Assembly: GCF_002105285.1 (NCBI RefSeq)
Contig: NZ_MUHR01000005.1
Coordinates: forward strand, 434,001 to 498,000
Direction: 5' to 3'
DNA from: Planktotalea arctica
Lineage (GTDB): Bacteria > Pseudomonadota > Alphaproteobacteria > Rhodobacterales > Rhodobacteraceae
Length of the DNA stretch: 64,000 nt
In this document: one piece after another, positions 18,870-28,213 of the stretch
Layout of the letters: every line of letters begins with the position of its first letter
Position numbering within the stretch: the first letter of the stretch is position 1
Position numbers and translations under genes: made by a program
The notes under the pieces: generated by a model
Databases searched by the model: none
Seen by the model: the letters and a program-made list of their open reading frames with translations, nothing else
Told to the model about the DNA's origin: nothing

Positions 18870-20514
18870 CGGCCGCTGCGAAAATGCGCCCGCCTTGGAC
18901 GGTGCCCCAGACTTTGATATCCTTTAATTCTTCGGGCTTGGCGAGCCGTGGATCACTGTCCAGAACCGCAAAATCTGCGCGTTTGCCCACTTCGATAGAG
19001 CCGACCAGCCCATCCATGTGAAGGCTATGCGCGGCGCCCATTGTGATCGCCCAAAGCGCCTCGTTTATGGTGATCTTTTCATATTCGCCCTGTACGCGGC
19101 CCGACCTCGTCAAACGGTTCACTGCGCACCAAGCTGTGAACAATGGTCCGAGCGGTGTGATCGGCGCATCAGAATGCACCGCAAGCGGCACACCGCAATC
19201 CAGCGCCGTGCGCGCCGCATTCATGCGCAGTGCACGGTCGGGCCCAACGGTCAGATTATAATGCTCCTCGCCCCAGTAAAACTGGTGGTTTGCAAACAGG
19301 TTCACGCTCATCCCGAGCGCCGCCATGCGGGTGAATTGCGCGCGATCCGCCAATTGGCAGTGCTGCAAAACAAACCGGTGATCATGGGCAGGGTGCTTTT
19401 TCAAAGCGACTTCCAGCCTCTCAATTGCAAGCTGCGTCGCTTGATCTCCATTCGTATGCGTATGGACCTGAATGCCTTCCTCAAGTGCAAGCTCGTAGAT
19501 TTCCTGCATCTGCTCGGGCGAGCAATACCAAAGTCCGTTCGGTGCGCCGTTGTGATATCCGGGCCAGCGCAGGCGCGCGGAATATCCTTGGATCGACCCA
19601 TCGGCGACCAGCTTGATCCGCCCCAGCGACAGGCGATCTGTCGAGAGTTTTTTGAGGCGCGCAACCTCCGGTATCAACTCGTTTGGCGCTAGCCCGAGGA
19701 AAATACGCAGTGGCACGACGCAGGCGGGAAAGCTCGCTTCGCCCGTGACGCGCAGCATCATTTCGACGGAGTCGGGTTCAAGCCGCGCTGCAAGATCAGT
19801 CACGGTCGTCACGCCGGTGCGCACGCAAAGCCGGGCGAAATCGCGCAGGCCCCGCTCGTCCGCGTCGGTCATCGAGCGGTTCATGCCCACATGCGCACCC
19901 ACCGGCGTCATCGCATCAGGGCCTTTCAACTCGCCCGTCGGCATGCCGTCACTGCCCAGTGGAATGCCGGGATGATTGACGCCGCTTTTCATCAGCCCCG
20001 CAAGTTCAAGCGCACGGGTGTTCGCGTAAAGAATATGACCGGAGGCGTTTAGCACCCCGATCGGGCGGGACGCGCTCACGCTGTCAAGCTGCGCGCGCGT
20101 GACCGGCTTGTTCTCCAGGTAGATCGGATCAAGCTGCCAGCCTGTCAGTGGTGCATCGGGATCCTCCAGCTTGGCCTCAGCGATTTTCAGCGCTTCAAGC
20201 ACCGCATCGATGCTTTTGTTACCGCTCCAGGTTTTGCCATGCGGATCCATGCGATCAAAATATCCGCAATAGACATACCGCCATAGCGTGCCCTCCATCG
20301 TGTGCGCGTGACCCTCGATCAATCCGGGGAAAAGCACCTTGTCGGCAAAACGCTCATCTAGCTCGTATTCTCCCCAAGTTGCGATTTCTTCAAGGCTCCC
20401 GACCGCCAGAATACGCCCCTCGCGAATCGCGACATGGCTCGCCTCGGGCTTTTGCGGGTTCATTGTCACGATCTTTTTTGCACAATAAACAGTCGTTTTC
20501 ATAGCGGCACTCAT
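18862..20514 (-). CDS. Amidohydrolase family 3 protein (YtcJ-like)
   Basis: A 550-residue metal-dependent hydrolase of the amidohydrolase superfamily, type 3. The metal-binding HxH is in GLIEGHAHTMEG (about residue 70), the second block contains VADGSIQGYSAR, the third HTHTNGDQA, and the catalytic Asp is in AVHSDAPITPLGP. The substrate cannot be told; relatives act on exocyclic amides, formamides or cyclic ureides. It is the first gene of an operon with a CobW GTPase, matB and yghU. It is divergent from a dipeptide-type ABC transporter, and the two could share the palindrome at 20573-20591. A start four codons later (second Met) is possible. Confidence 0.88.
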   Translation of the reverse strand: MSAAMKTTVYCAKKIVTMNPQKPEASHVAIREGRILAVGSLEEIATWGEYELDERFADKVLFPGLIEGHAHTMEGTLWRYVYCGYFDRMDPHGKTWSGNKSIDAVLEALKIAEAKLEDPDAPLTGWQLDPIYLENKPVTRAQLDSVSASRPIGVLNASGHILYANTRALELAGLMKSGVNHPGIPLGSDGMPTGELKGPDAMTPVGAHVGMNRSMTDADERGLRDFARLCVRTGVTTVTDLAARLEPDSVEMMLRVTGEASFPACVVPLRIFLGLAPNELIPEVARLKKLSTDRLSLGRIKLVADGSIQGYSARLRWPGYHNGAPNGLWYCSPEQMQEIYELALEEGIQVHTHTNGDQATQLAIERLEVALKKHPAHDHRFVLQHCQLADRAQFTRMAALGMSVNLFANHQFYWGEEHYNLTVGPDRALRMNAARTALDCGVPLAVHSDAPITPLGPLFTAWCAVNRLTRSGRVQGEYEKITINEALWAITMGAAHSLHMDGLVGSIEVGKRADFAVLDSDPRLAKPEELKDIKVWGTVQGGRIFAAADV

Positions 20515-20572
20515 GGGCTTTCCTATCGCTTGATCCGTGTTGCTTTCCCTAGCGTAGGCTGGATTTGTACGT

Positions 20573-20591
20573 GTGCAAACGATTTTTGCAC
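20573..20591. promoter_or_regulatory. Palindromic operator candidate between divergent operons
   Basis: A perfect inverted repeat GTGCAAA-N5-TTTGCAC lies in the 209-base gap between the amidohydrolase operon (leftward) and the ABC transporter operon (rightward). It is 58 bases from the first start and 132 from the second. Length and symmetry fit a dimeric repressor such as the LacI or GntR type. No regulator gene adjoins it. The gap also has a GCGAT-CGAA-ATCGC repeat at 20614-20627. Confidence 0.5.
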
Positions 20592-20723
20592 GCAGGGTTG
20601 CTTTCGCGGCGTTGCGATCGAAATCGCTAAAAACAGTTGCCGAATGTAAAACTCCGCGACTAAGCTGACTTTATAAAAAGATAAAAACCGAAACCAACAG
20701 GTCTTATTAACAGGGGGAATAGA

Positions 20724-22301
20724 ATGAAACATTTCGTAAAAGGGCTGACGGCGAGCGCCGCGCTTGCGGCGATTGTGGCCACCAGCGCAATTGCCGAAAC
20801 ACCGCGCAAAGGCGGCACGCTCGTGACCGTGATCGGCACCAACGTGCGCAATCTGAATTCGGCTGTGCAATCGGGCATTGCGACGGGTTATCCGGGATCG
20901 CAGTTGTTCGCCTCGCCGCTGCGCTATGATGAAAACTGGGACCCCCAGCCCTATCTCGCCGAAAGCTGGGAGGTCTCCGAGGATGGCCTTGCCGTTACGC
21001 TGAAGCTGGTGCCGAATGCGGTGTTCCATGACGGCGTGCCGATCACCTCTGAAGACATCGCCTTTTCCGTAGACGTGATCAAAGAAAACCATCCGTTCAA
21101 ATCCATGTTCGCGCCTGTCACCAGCGTGGATACGCCCGATGCGCATACAGCGGTTTTGAACCTGAGCCAGCCGCATCCTGCGTTGATCCTCGCGATGTCC
21201 GGTCAACTCATGTCGATCATCCCCAAGCATATTTACGGAGATGTGCCCATCGCCGAGGTCAAGACGCATCCGCGCAACAATGAAAATCCGGTCGGGTCCG
21301 GCCCGTTCAAACTGCTCGAATACAAAAGCGGCGAGCATGTGATTCTTGAGCGCTTTGATGATTTCTTCATCGAGGGGCGGCCCTATCTCGACAAGGTCGT
21401 GATGCGCATCATCGCCGATCCTTCCGCCCGCGCGATCGCCTATGAAAATGGCGAAATCCAGCTTGGCGCGTTCGAGCAATTGCCCCGCATCATCAACCGT
21501 CTCAAGAAGGTGGATAGCCTGACCGTCACGCCGAACGGCTATGGCGCGATCGGCCCGCTTGACTGGCTTGCGATGAATACGCAGCGCGGTCCTTTGAAAG
21601 ATGTACGCGTGCGACAGGCGATTGCCCATGCGATCGACAAAAACTTCGTTCTGAACGCTTTGATGCAGGGCACCGCAGCGGAGTCCAAAACCGGCATTCA
21701 CCCCGATAGCCCGTTCTACAACCCGGATGTGCCGAACTATCCGCTCGATCTTGAAAAGGCGGCTGCGCTGCTGGACGAGGCAGGCTTTCCCGTCGGCGAC
21801 AATGGCTCGCGCATGGAGTTGACGATCGATTTCGGCTGGCCTGATGTGAAGGCGCAGGTGGAATATGTCAAAGCGGCGCTGAAGAAAGTCGATATCGACG
21901 TCACCGTGCGCGCCTCTGCGGACTTCCCGACATGGGCCAAGCGGATGGGCGAAATGGACTTCGATATGAGCTGGGATACCGTGTTCAACTGGGGTGATCC
22001 TGTGATCGGGGTTCACCGCACTTATGTGAGCTCCAATATCGGCAAAGGCGTTTGGTCTAACACCCAAGGTTATTCTAACGCCCGCGTCGACGAGATTTTG
22101 GAGATGGCGGCGAAAGAGGGCGATCCGGACAAGCGCAAGGCACTCTATAACGAGTTCCAGATGATCATCGCGACGGAATTGCCAGTGTATCATGTCAACA
22201 CACTGCCCTACCACACGGTCGCCAACGAAAAGGTAATGGACTTCCCACAGGGCATTTGGGGCACCTCCACACCGATCGATATGGTCTGGCTCAAAGAGTG
22301 A
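20724..22301 (+). CDS. Peptide-type ABC transporter substrate-binding protein (SBP family 5)
   Basis: A 525-residue periplasmic binding protein of the DppA/OppA family. The signal peptide spans about residues 1-26 (cleavage after AIA). The start is supported by an AGGGGGAA ribosome-binding site. The family motif region near ESWEVSEDGLAVTLKL and later GSGPFKLLEY is clear. It delivers a ligand to the permeases encoded immediately downstream. Although the family is named for peptides, members also bind opines, glutathione, nickel or sugars; the divergent amidohydrolase suggests a nitrogenous ligand, but that is inference. Confidence 0.93.
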   Translation: MKHFVKGLTASAALAAIVATSAIAETPRKGGTLVTVIGTNVRNLNSAVQSGIATGYPGSQLFASPLRYDENWDPQPYLAESWEVSEDGLAVTLKLVPNAVFHDGVPITSEDIAFSVDVIKENHPFKSMFAPVTSVDTPDAHTAVLNLSQPHPALILAMSGQLMSIIPKHIYGDVPIAEVKTHPRNNENPVGSGPFKLLEYKSGEHVILERFDDFFIEGRPYLDKVVMRIIADPSARAIAYENGEIQLGAFEQLPRIINRLKKVDSLTVTPNGYGAIGPLDWLAMNTQRGPLKDVRVRQAIAHAIDKNFVLNALMQGTAAESKTGIHPDSPFYNPDVPNYPLDLEKAAALLDEAGFPVGDNGSRMELTIDFGWPDVKAQVEYVKAALKKVDIDVTVRASADFPTWAKRMGEMDFDMSWDTVFNWGDPVIGVHRTYVSSNIGKGVWSNTQGYSNARVDEILEMAAKEGDPDKRKALYNEFQMIIATELPVYHVNTLPYHTVANEKVMDFPQGIWGTSTPIDMVWLKE

Positions 22302-22311
22302 ACCTATCCGT

Positions 22312-22339
22312 TCAGGGCGCGGTTTTCGCTGCGCCCTGA
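22312..22339 (+). promoter_or_regulatory. Stable hairpin between binding-protein and permease genes
   Basis: A perfect nine-base stem TCAGGGCGC / GCGCCCTGA with a ten-base loop lies 10 bases after the binding-protein stop and 40 bases before the next start. No T-run follows. Such hairpins often protect the binding-protein mRNA segment from 3' exonucleases or allow partial termination, giving more binding protein than permease. Confidence 0.6.
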
Positions 22340-22379
22340 TCCACCTTTTCAGCGCATTTCAACCAATTAGAGGCTGCAC

Positions 22380-23357
22380 ATGCAGATCTTACAGGCTTTC
22401 GCGATCCGTTCAGGCTATGCCGTGATTTTGTTGATCGCTGTGCTGGTTCTCAACTTTTCAATGATGCACCTCGCGCCGGGCGATGTGGCTGACACCATCT
22501 CGCAAAGCATGGGCGGGGCAGATCAGGAACTGCTGGACAAGATCCGTGCCGACTATGGCCTTGATCAACCCTTCATCGTGCAGCTTGGCCGTTATATCGG
22601 CGGCGTTTTACAATTCGATCTGGGGTTTTCGTTTTTCTATAACCAACCGGTGACCGATCTCATCCTGCAACGCCTACCCGCGACGCTGCTTTTGGTGATT
22701 ACTGCGCAGGTGCTGGCCCTGCTCATAGGGGTCGTCATGGGCGTGATTTCCGCGCGCCGTCCCAACGGGATGCTCAGCCACTTCGTTACGTTCCTCGCGC
22801 TTTTCGGTTATGCCGCGCCTGTGTTCTGGACGGGTATTCTGCTGCTCATCGCGTTTTCGCTGAAAATCCAGTGGTTTCCCGTGGCTGGGATGATGGACGT
22901 CTCGGTCGAGGGCGGTTTCTGGTTTCGCGCAGGCGATATCGCGCGTCATATGGTGCTGCCTGTCATCACGCTTGGCTCCATCTTTCTTGCGCTCTATTCG
23001 CGGCTTGCGCGGGCCACGATGATGGAAACGCTCGGCTCCGACTTTGTGCGCACGGCCAAGGCCAAGGGGCTCTCGCCCAATCAGGTGGTTTACAAGCATG
23101 CACTGAAAAATTCCCTTTCTCCCGTCATCACTCTCGCGGGCTTGCAATTTTCTGCGGTCATTTCCGGCGCGGTTCTGGTCGAGGCGGTGTTCAGCTGGCC
23201 GGGCCTTGGCACGCTTGCGTTCCAATCCATCATTGCACGCGATACGCCGACGATTCTCGGTATTCTCTTCTTCTCCGCTTTGGTCGTTATCGTGGGCAAC
23301 CTGCTCACCGATCTTGCCCTGCGCCTGATCGACCCCCGTGTAGGAGGCAAAGGATGA
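22380..23357 (+). CDS. ABC transporter permease (DppB-type)
   Basis: A 325-residue inner-membrane permease with about six helices. The N-terminal MMHLAPGD segment is typical of the DppB branch, and the EAA loop, which contacts the ATPases, reads VRTAKAKGLSPNQVVYKHALKN. It forms a heterodimer with the product of the next gene, whose ATG overlaps its stop (ATGA at 23354-23357). The gene is intact. Confidence 0.94.
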   Translation: MQILQAFAIRSGYAVILLIAVLVLNFSMMHLAPGDVADTISQSMGGADQELLDKIRADYGLDQPFIVQLGRYIGGVLQFDLGFSFFYNQPVTDLILQRLPATLLLVITAQVLALLIGVVMGVISARRPNGMLSHFVTFLALFGYAAPVFWTGILLLIAFSLKIQWFPVAGMMDVSVEGGFWFRAGDIARHMVLPVITLGSIFLALYSRLARATMMETLGSDFVRTAKAKGLSPNQVVYKHALKNSLSPVITLAGLQFSAVISGAVLVEAVFSWPGLGTLAFQSIIARDTPTILGILFFSALVVIVGNLLTDLALRLIDPRVGGKG

Positions 23358-24232
23358 GCCTGATCGATCCTGAAAACACTATTCCTGAGGCGCGCTCTCC
23401 TTTCTCGGAGGCATGGGAAATGTTTCGCGGCAACACCGCCGCGATGATTGCGCTGGTGATTCTTTGCCTTATCGTGCTTGGCGCGATCTTCGGCCCATAT
23501 CTCTATCCCACAGACCCGTTCGATATGGTCTGGGCACCCTTTTCGCCCCCCGGTGCGGATGGCTTTATCCTTGGCACGGACTACCTTGGCCGTGACCTGC
23601 TGGCCGCGCTGATCCACGGAGCGCGGGTGTCCATTATTATTGGCCTCGCCGCTGCTGCTGTCTCCATCCTGATTGGTGTTACGGTTGGCGCGCTTGCCGG
23701 GTTTTACAAAGGATGGGTTGAAGAACTGTTAATGCGCATCACAGAGTTCTTTCAAGTTCTCCCCACTTTGCTGTTTTCCATGGTCATCGTCGCTCTTTTC
23801 GGGGCCTCGCTGCCAATGATCACTTTCGCAATCGGCGTCGTCAGCTGGACTGCCGTGGCGCGCATCACGCGCTCCGAATTCCTGCGCATTCGCGAGCTGG
23901 AATATGTCATGGCCTCGCGCGCATCCGGGGCGACAAACGCCAAACTGATGTTTCGCGTGATACTGCCCAACGCGCTGCCGCCGATCATCGTGCAAGCGGC
24001 GCTCATGGTTGGCTCCGCAATCTTGTTCGAGGCGGGGCTGTCCTTCCTTGGGCTTACCGATCCCAACGTCGTCTCATGGGGCCAAGTCATCGGATCCAAC
24101 CGCCAATACATCCTTGATGCCAGCTACACAGTCACCATTCCCGGCCTTGCGATCTTCATCACTGTGCTGTGCATTTCGCTCGTCGGGGACGGGCTGAACG
24201 ATGCGCTTAACCCAAAGTTGAGGTCGCGCTGA
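23354..24232 (+). CDS. ABC transporter permease (DppC-type)
   Basis: A 292-residue second permease of the transporter, start chosen at the ATG overlapping the previous stop. The N-terminal cytoplasmic segment precedes a first helix (ALVILCLIVLGAIFG), then the GTDYLGRD motif typical of DppC proteins, and the EAA loop at RELEYVMASRASGATN. The reading frame extends further upstream, but that extension overlaps the dppB-type gene completely and is not credible. The stop overlaps the next ATG. Confidence 0.94.
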   Translation: MSLIDPENTIPEARSPFSEAWEMFRGNTAAMIALVILCLIVLGAIFGPYLYPTDPFDMVWAPFSPPGADGFILGTDYLGRDLLAALIHGARVSIIIGLAAAAVSILIGVTVGALAGFYKGWVEELLMRITEFFQVLPTLLFSMVIVALFGASLPMITFAIGVVSWTAVARITRSEFLRIRELEYVMASRASGATNAKLMFRVILPNALPPIIVQAALMVGSAILFEAGLSFLGLTDPNVVSWGQVIGSNRQYILDASYTVTIPGLAIFITVLCISLVGDGLNDALNPKLRSR

Positions 24233-25215
24233 TGGCTTTGTTGAGTGTCAAAAATCTGCGGATTGAAATCAAGACCCGTGCAGGGGTCGCCCCCGTGATC
24301 GACGATTTGTCCTTCGATCTGGACGCAGGCGAGTCCCTGAGTTTCGTGGGCGAATCCGGTTGCGGCAAATCCATGACCGCACTTGCGCTTATGGGCCTGC
24401 TCCCTGAAGGGGTCGGCAGTGTTGCATCAGGGTCCATCACCTTCGACGGCGAAGATCTGACGCAAGCCTCCGAGGCCCGTCTGCGCGCGCTGCGTGGCAA
24501 TGATATTTCGATGATCTTTCAGGAGCCCATGACCTCGCTCAACCCGCTCTATACAGTGGGTGAGCAGATCGCAGAGGTCCTGCGCGCGCACCAAGGTCTT
24601 TCGCGCAAACAGGCCTGGGATCAAGCGGTCGAGTTGCTCGATGCGGTCCGCATCCCCAATGCACGCGCCCGCGCCGAGGACTATCCCTTCCAGATGAGCG
24701 GCGGTCAGCGCCAGCGCGTGATGATCGCCATCGCACTGGCGTGCCAACCCAAAATCCTGATCGCGGACGAGCCGACGACGGCGCTTGACGTCACCGTCCA
24801 AGCACAGATTTTCGATCTCCTCCAAGACATGCGCCGTCAAACTGGTAGTGCAATTATTTTGATCACGCATGACATGGGGGCCGTCGCCGAAATGGCGGAG
24901 CGCATGATCGTGATGTACGCAGGGCGCAAGGCCGAACTGGGCCCCGTCGACACCATCATTGCGCATCCGCGCCATCCCTACACGGCAGGCCTTATTTCCT
25001 GTGTGCCGCATATCCTCTCGACCTTGACGAGCGAACGTGAAGATTTGGTGGAGGTTCCGGGAATTGTTCCTGCCTTGCAGGATTTCGGCAAGGATCTGTG
25101 TCTGTTCGCGTCGCGCTGTCGCCATGCACAGCCCAAATGTGTGAACCAGCGGCCACCGGAGATTGCCTTTGGCAATACGCATCAAGCCGCCTGTTGGCGC
25201 GCGGAGGAGCTTTGA
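24232..25215 (+). CDS. ABC transporter ATP-binding protein (DppD-type)
   Basis: A 327-residue ATPase subunit. Walker A is GESGCGKSM, the signature is [10 protein letters not shown], and Walker B is [12 protein letters not shown]. The C-terminal oligopeptide-transporter extension carries the C-x5-C-x6-C arrangement [14 protein letters not shown], a motif that has been reported to hold an iron-sulfur cluster in some Dpp ATPases. It pairs with the DppF-type ATPase that starts one base after its stop codon. Confidence 0.94.
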   Translation: MALLSVKNLRIEIKTRAGVAPVIDDLSFDLDAGESLSFVGESGCGKSMTALALMGLLPEGVGSVASGSITFDGEDLTQASEARLRALRGNDISMIFQEPMTSLNPLYTVGEQIAEVLRAHQGLSRKQAWDQAVELLDAVRIPNARARAEDYPFQMSGGQRQRVMIAIALACQPKILIADEPTTALDVTVQAQIFDLLQDMRRQTGSAIILITHDMGAVAEMAERMIVMYAGRKAELGPVDTIIAHPRHPYTAGLISCVPHILSTLTSEREDLVEVPGIVPALQDFGKDLCLFASRCRHAQPKCVNQRPPEIAFGNTHQAACWRAEEL

Positions 25216-25216
25216 C

Positions 25217-26188
25217 ATGAAGGCCGAAACGCTGCTCAAAGTGGAAAACATGACCGTGCGCTTCGCTGTAAAACGCGGGCGCGGGTTCGGCAAAAATGCC
25301 CATCTGCATGCGGTGGATGATGTCAGTTTCACCGTGAAGTGCGGTGAAACCCTCGCGATCGTGGGCGAATCCGGCTCTGGCAAAACCACGACCGCCCTTG
25401 CCGTTGCGCGCCTTGTAAACAGCTACAAAGGCAAGGTTTTGCTGGGTGACACCGACCTGCTTGCCCTTGGCGACGAGGATCTGCGCCAAGCGCGCGCGCG
25501 CGTGCAATTCATTTTTCAGGACCCTTATTCATCGCTCAATCCTCGCCTGCGCGCCTCTGATATCGTGCGCGAACCGATGGATAGCCTTGGCGATATGAGC
25601 GAGGCGGAGAAATCCGAGCGCGTCGATTTCCTCTTCAATGCCGTAGGTCTGCGCCCCGAGCAACAACGCCTGTTTCCACATCAGTTTTCTGGCGGCCAAC
25701 GCCAGCGCATCGGCATCGCGCGTGCGCTTGCCACGCAGCCCGAGTTGATCATCTGCGATGAACCTGTTTCAGCGCTTGATGTTGCGGTGCAAGCACAAAT
25801 TCTCAACCTTTTGCGCAAGCTGCAAAAGGACTTCGGGCTAACCTATCTCTTCATCAGCCATGACCTTGGCGTGGTGCAGCACATGTGCGATTCCATCGCT
25901 GTGATGTACATGGGCAAGATCGTCGAACATGGCTCGCGCCTTGATATTTTCAACGCGCCGCAACATCCCTATACACGTGCGTTGCTCTCGGCGGTTCCGT
26001 CGGTTGATAAAGCGCGCCGCGCGCAGACCAAACGCATTCTGATCCCCGGTGATCCCCCCGATCCGGTCAATCTGCCAGCAGGGTGCCGTTTCGCCAATCG
26101 CTGCCCAGTAGTACAGGATATTTGCCGACGCGACGAGCCAGAGCTTCGCAATGGTGTCGCCTGTCATTTCCCGAACGCGGAGCTTTAA
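25217..26188 (+). CDS. ABC transporter ATP-binding protein (DppF-type)
   Basis: A 323-residue second ATPase. Walker A is GESGSGKTT, the signature FSGGQRQRIG, and Walker B IICDEPVSALD. The start at 25217 is favoured because the upstream GGAGGAGC is an excellent ribosome-binding site at the right distance and because the longer frame from 25163 overlaps dppD. The C-terminal region again has Cys residues (CRFANRCPVVQDIC). It ends the five-gene transporter operon and converges with the DUF4442 gene with a four-base overlap. Confidence 0.94.
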   Translation: MKAETLLKVENMTVRFAVKRGRGFGKNAHLHAVDDVSFTVKCGETLAIVGESGSGKTTTALAVARLVNSYKGKVLLGDTDLLALGDEDLRQARARVQFIFQDPYSSLNPRLRASDIVREPMDSLGDMSEAEKSERVDFLFNAVGLRPEQQRLFPHQFSGGQRQRIGIARALATQPELIICDEPVSALDVAVQAQILNLLRKLQKDFGLTYLFISHDLGVVQHMCDSIAVMYMGKIVEHGSRLDIFNAPQHPYTRALLSAVPSVDKARRAQTKRILIPGDPPDPVNLPAGCRFANRCPVVQDICRRDEPELRNGVACHFPNAEL

Positions 26189-26652
26189 CGTTTCGGTTTT
26201 TCGCTGATCCAAAGGTTGATCACGCCCTCGACCACCGCCGTGCCGTCGCTGCGCCGTGCGACGACTTTGACTGGTAGATCGCCGGGCAGCCAATCGGCTG
26301 GGTCACTCACCGCTTCGCAGATCAAATCCGTGTCTGCCTTGGCTGGATAACGCAGCTCCATCCCTTTGGGAATCCAGCGTAAATGTTGTGGGATCGTTGC
26401 CTCCGCGAGAAACCCCATCGCCATTTCGAGGCCATTTGCCACCGCGATCACATGCACCGTGCCAATGTGGTTTTGCACCGTGCGGCGCTTCTTCAGGAAA
26501 ATTTCGCAATGCCCCGGCTTCAGCGTCTTTACCAAGGGTTTGATGGTGCTAAAGTAGGGGGCCTTGCGCGCGGCATACGCCGAAAAAATCTGCCGTCCGA
26601 AAGGCAGTTTGAGCGTCTTTTCATAGCTGCGCAGAATGTAGGGTTTGCTCAT
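26185..26652 (-). CDS. DUF4442 hotdog-fold protein
   Basis: A 155-residue protein of the DUF4442 group within the hotdog thioesterase superfamily. The region VQNHIGTVHVIAVANGLEMAMG corresponds to the hotdog helix where the catalytic or structural residues of thioesterases lie (shown here as separate parts: HIGTVH and ANGLEMAMG). A true substrate is not known; acyl-CoA thioester hydrolysis is plausible. It is a single gene whose 3' end overlaps the ABC operon end. The 231-base gap upstream to gltX shows nothing I can name. Confidence 0.8.
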   Translation of the reverse strand: MSKPYILRSYEKTLKLPFGRQIFSAYAARKAPYFSTIKPLVKTLKPGHCEIFLKKRRTVQNHIGTVHVIAVANGLEMAMGFLAEATIPQHLRWIPKGMELRYPAKADTDLICEAVSDPADWLPGDLPVKVVARRSDGTAVVEGVINLWISEKPKR

Positions 26653-26883
26653 TTCGGGCCTTTTGGGTTACGTTCACGCACGTTAGGGCAAGTGGACGCG
26701 CCCTGCACCTGTGACGCCGCGAAAGTTGTTTTGTGTGGCCCAGAACAAGCCCATGTTAACGCATGCTGATCCGCGTGGGCCTTGCCTGTCTGCGTGAACT
26801 CTGGCCCGTCCATCCCGAATAGCGCTCAAATCTGGACAAAGCGCAGCGCCTGTGACAGAGCAGCGCCAACAGGAGAGCCGCTG

Positions 26884-28209
26884 ATGACAACCACCCGTTT
26901 CGCCCCGTCCCCGACTGGTTACATCCACGTCGGTAACCTGCGCACCGCGCTGTTCAATTTCATGATCGCCCGCAAAGCCGGCGGCACGTTCATTTTGCGC
27001 ATCGACGACACCGATCCCGTGCGCTCGGAGCAGAAATATGTGGATGCGATCCAGCGGGACATGGAGTGGCTTGGTCTGACGTGGGACAGGGTCGAACGCC
27101 AGTCGGATCGCATGGATCGCTACGCGGAAACTGCTGATATACTGCGCGAGATGGGTCGTTTCTACGAGGCGTTCGAGACGCCTGTGGAGTTGGACCTCAA
27201 GCGAAAGAAACAGCTCAATATGGGCAAGCCGCCGGTCTATGATCGCTCTGCTTTGGCGCTATTGGATACTGAAAAAGCTGCGCTGCGCGCTGAACGCGGG
27301 CAGGGGGTTTGGCGTTATAAGCTGGATCAAGAGCGCATTGAGTGGACCGATGGTATCCTTGGTGACATTTCGATCGATGCGGCGTCCGTGTCCGATCCCG
27401 TGCTAATTCGCGGTGACGGCCAAGTGCTTTATACGCTGGCCTCTATCGTGGACGACACGGATATGGGCGTGACGCATGTCGTTCGCGGCTCGGATCATGT
27501 GACCAACACGGCGACGCAAATTCAGATGATCCGCGCGATTGGCGGCACGGTTCCCGACTTTGCGCATCACTCGTTACTCACAGGCCCTCAAGGCGAATCC
27601 CTCTCCAAACGTCTCGGCACCCTCGCGCTGCGTGATCTGCGCGAAGCGGGCGTTCAGCCTATGGCGTTACTCTCGCTTCTGGCGCGACTTGGCTCGTCCC
27701 AGCCTGTCGAACTGCGCACGTCCATGGAGGAGCTGATCGAGGGGTTCGACATTTCCCAGTTCGGCTCTGCCCCGACCAAGTTCGATGCGGATGATCTTTA
27801 TCCGCTGACAGCACGCTACAACCACACGCTGGCTTTGGCGGATGTCGTGGATCGTATCGCTGGGCTTGGTATTCCTGCCGATCAGGCGGCGCGGTTCTGG
27901 GATGTCGCGCGCGAAAACATCACCGTGCTGAGCGATCTGTCCGAATGGGCGGAACTCGCCCAAAACGGCGCTGATCCGTTGATCGACGCGGGCGATGAGG
28001 ATTTTATCGCGCAAGCCATGGCGATGCTGCCGAGTGGTCCGTACACGGACGCCACATGGGGCGAATGGACGTCTGCTGTGAAGGACGCGACGGGTCGCAA
28101 AGGCAAGGCCCTGTTCATGCCGCTGCGCAAAGCCGTGACGGGGCGCGAACGCGGACCTGATATGGCTGCGCTGATGCCGCTTCTCCAAGTGATCAAAGCG
28201 AAAGCGTAG
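26884..28209 (+). CDS. gltX: Glutamate--tRNA ligase
   Basis: A 441-residue class I aminoacyl-tRNA synthetase charging tRNA-Glu. The HIGH-type motif is PSPTGYIHVGNL at the N-terminus, and the KMSKS-type motif is SLSKRLGT in the middle. The start at 26884 follows an AGGAG ribosome-binding site; 34 extra upstream codons in the same frame do not resemble the family. At 441 residues it is a little shorter than E. coli GltX (471). Many alphaproteobacteria carry two gltX copies, one of which may also charge tRNA-Gln; I cannot tell which this is. Confidence 0.94.
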   Translation: MTTTRFAPSPTGYIHVGNLRTALFNFMIARKAGGTFILRIDDTDPVRSEQKYVDAIQRDMEWLGLTWDRVERQSDRMDRYAETADILREMGRFYEAFETPVELDLKRKKQLNMGKPPVYDRSALALLDTEKAALRAERGQGVWRYKLDQERIEWTDGILGDISIDAASVSDPVLIRGDGQVLYTLASIVDDTDMGVTHVVRGSDHVTNTATQIQMIRAIGGTVPDFAHHSLLTGPQGESLSKRLGTLALRDLREAGVQPMALLSLLARLGSSQPVELRTSMEELIEGFDISQFGSAPTKFDADDLYPLTARYNHTLALADVVDRIAGLGIPADQAARFWDVARENITVLSDLSEWAELAQNGADPLIDAGDEDFIAQAMAMLPSGPYTDATWGEWTSAVKDATGRKGKALFMPLRKAVTGRERGPDMAALMPLLQVIKAKA

Positions 28210-28213
28210 CATC

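Noticed and set aside
20523-22214. A 563-codon minus-strand frame opposite the ABC binding-protein gene.
   Set aside because: Shadow ORF: His- and Arg-rich low-complexity translation, while the plus-strand gene has a signal peptide and clear homology.
26653-26883. tRNA or small RNA in the 231-base gap before gltX.
   Set aside because: I could not build a cloverleaf or a conserved structure; only a weak six-base stem (GGCCCA/TGGGCC) with a large loop was found.
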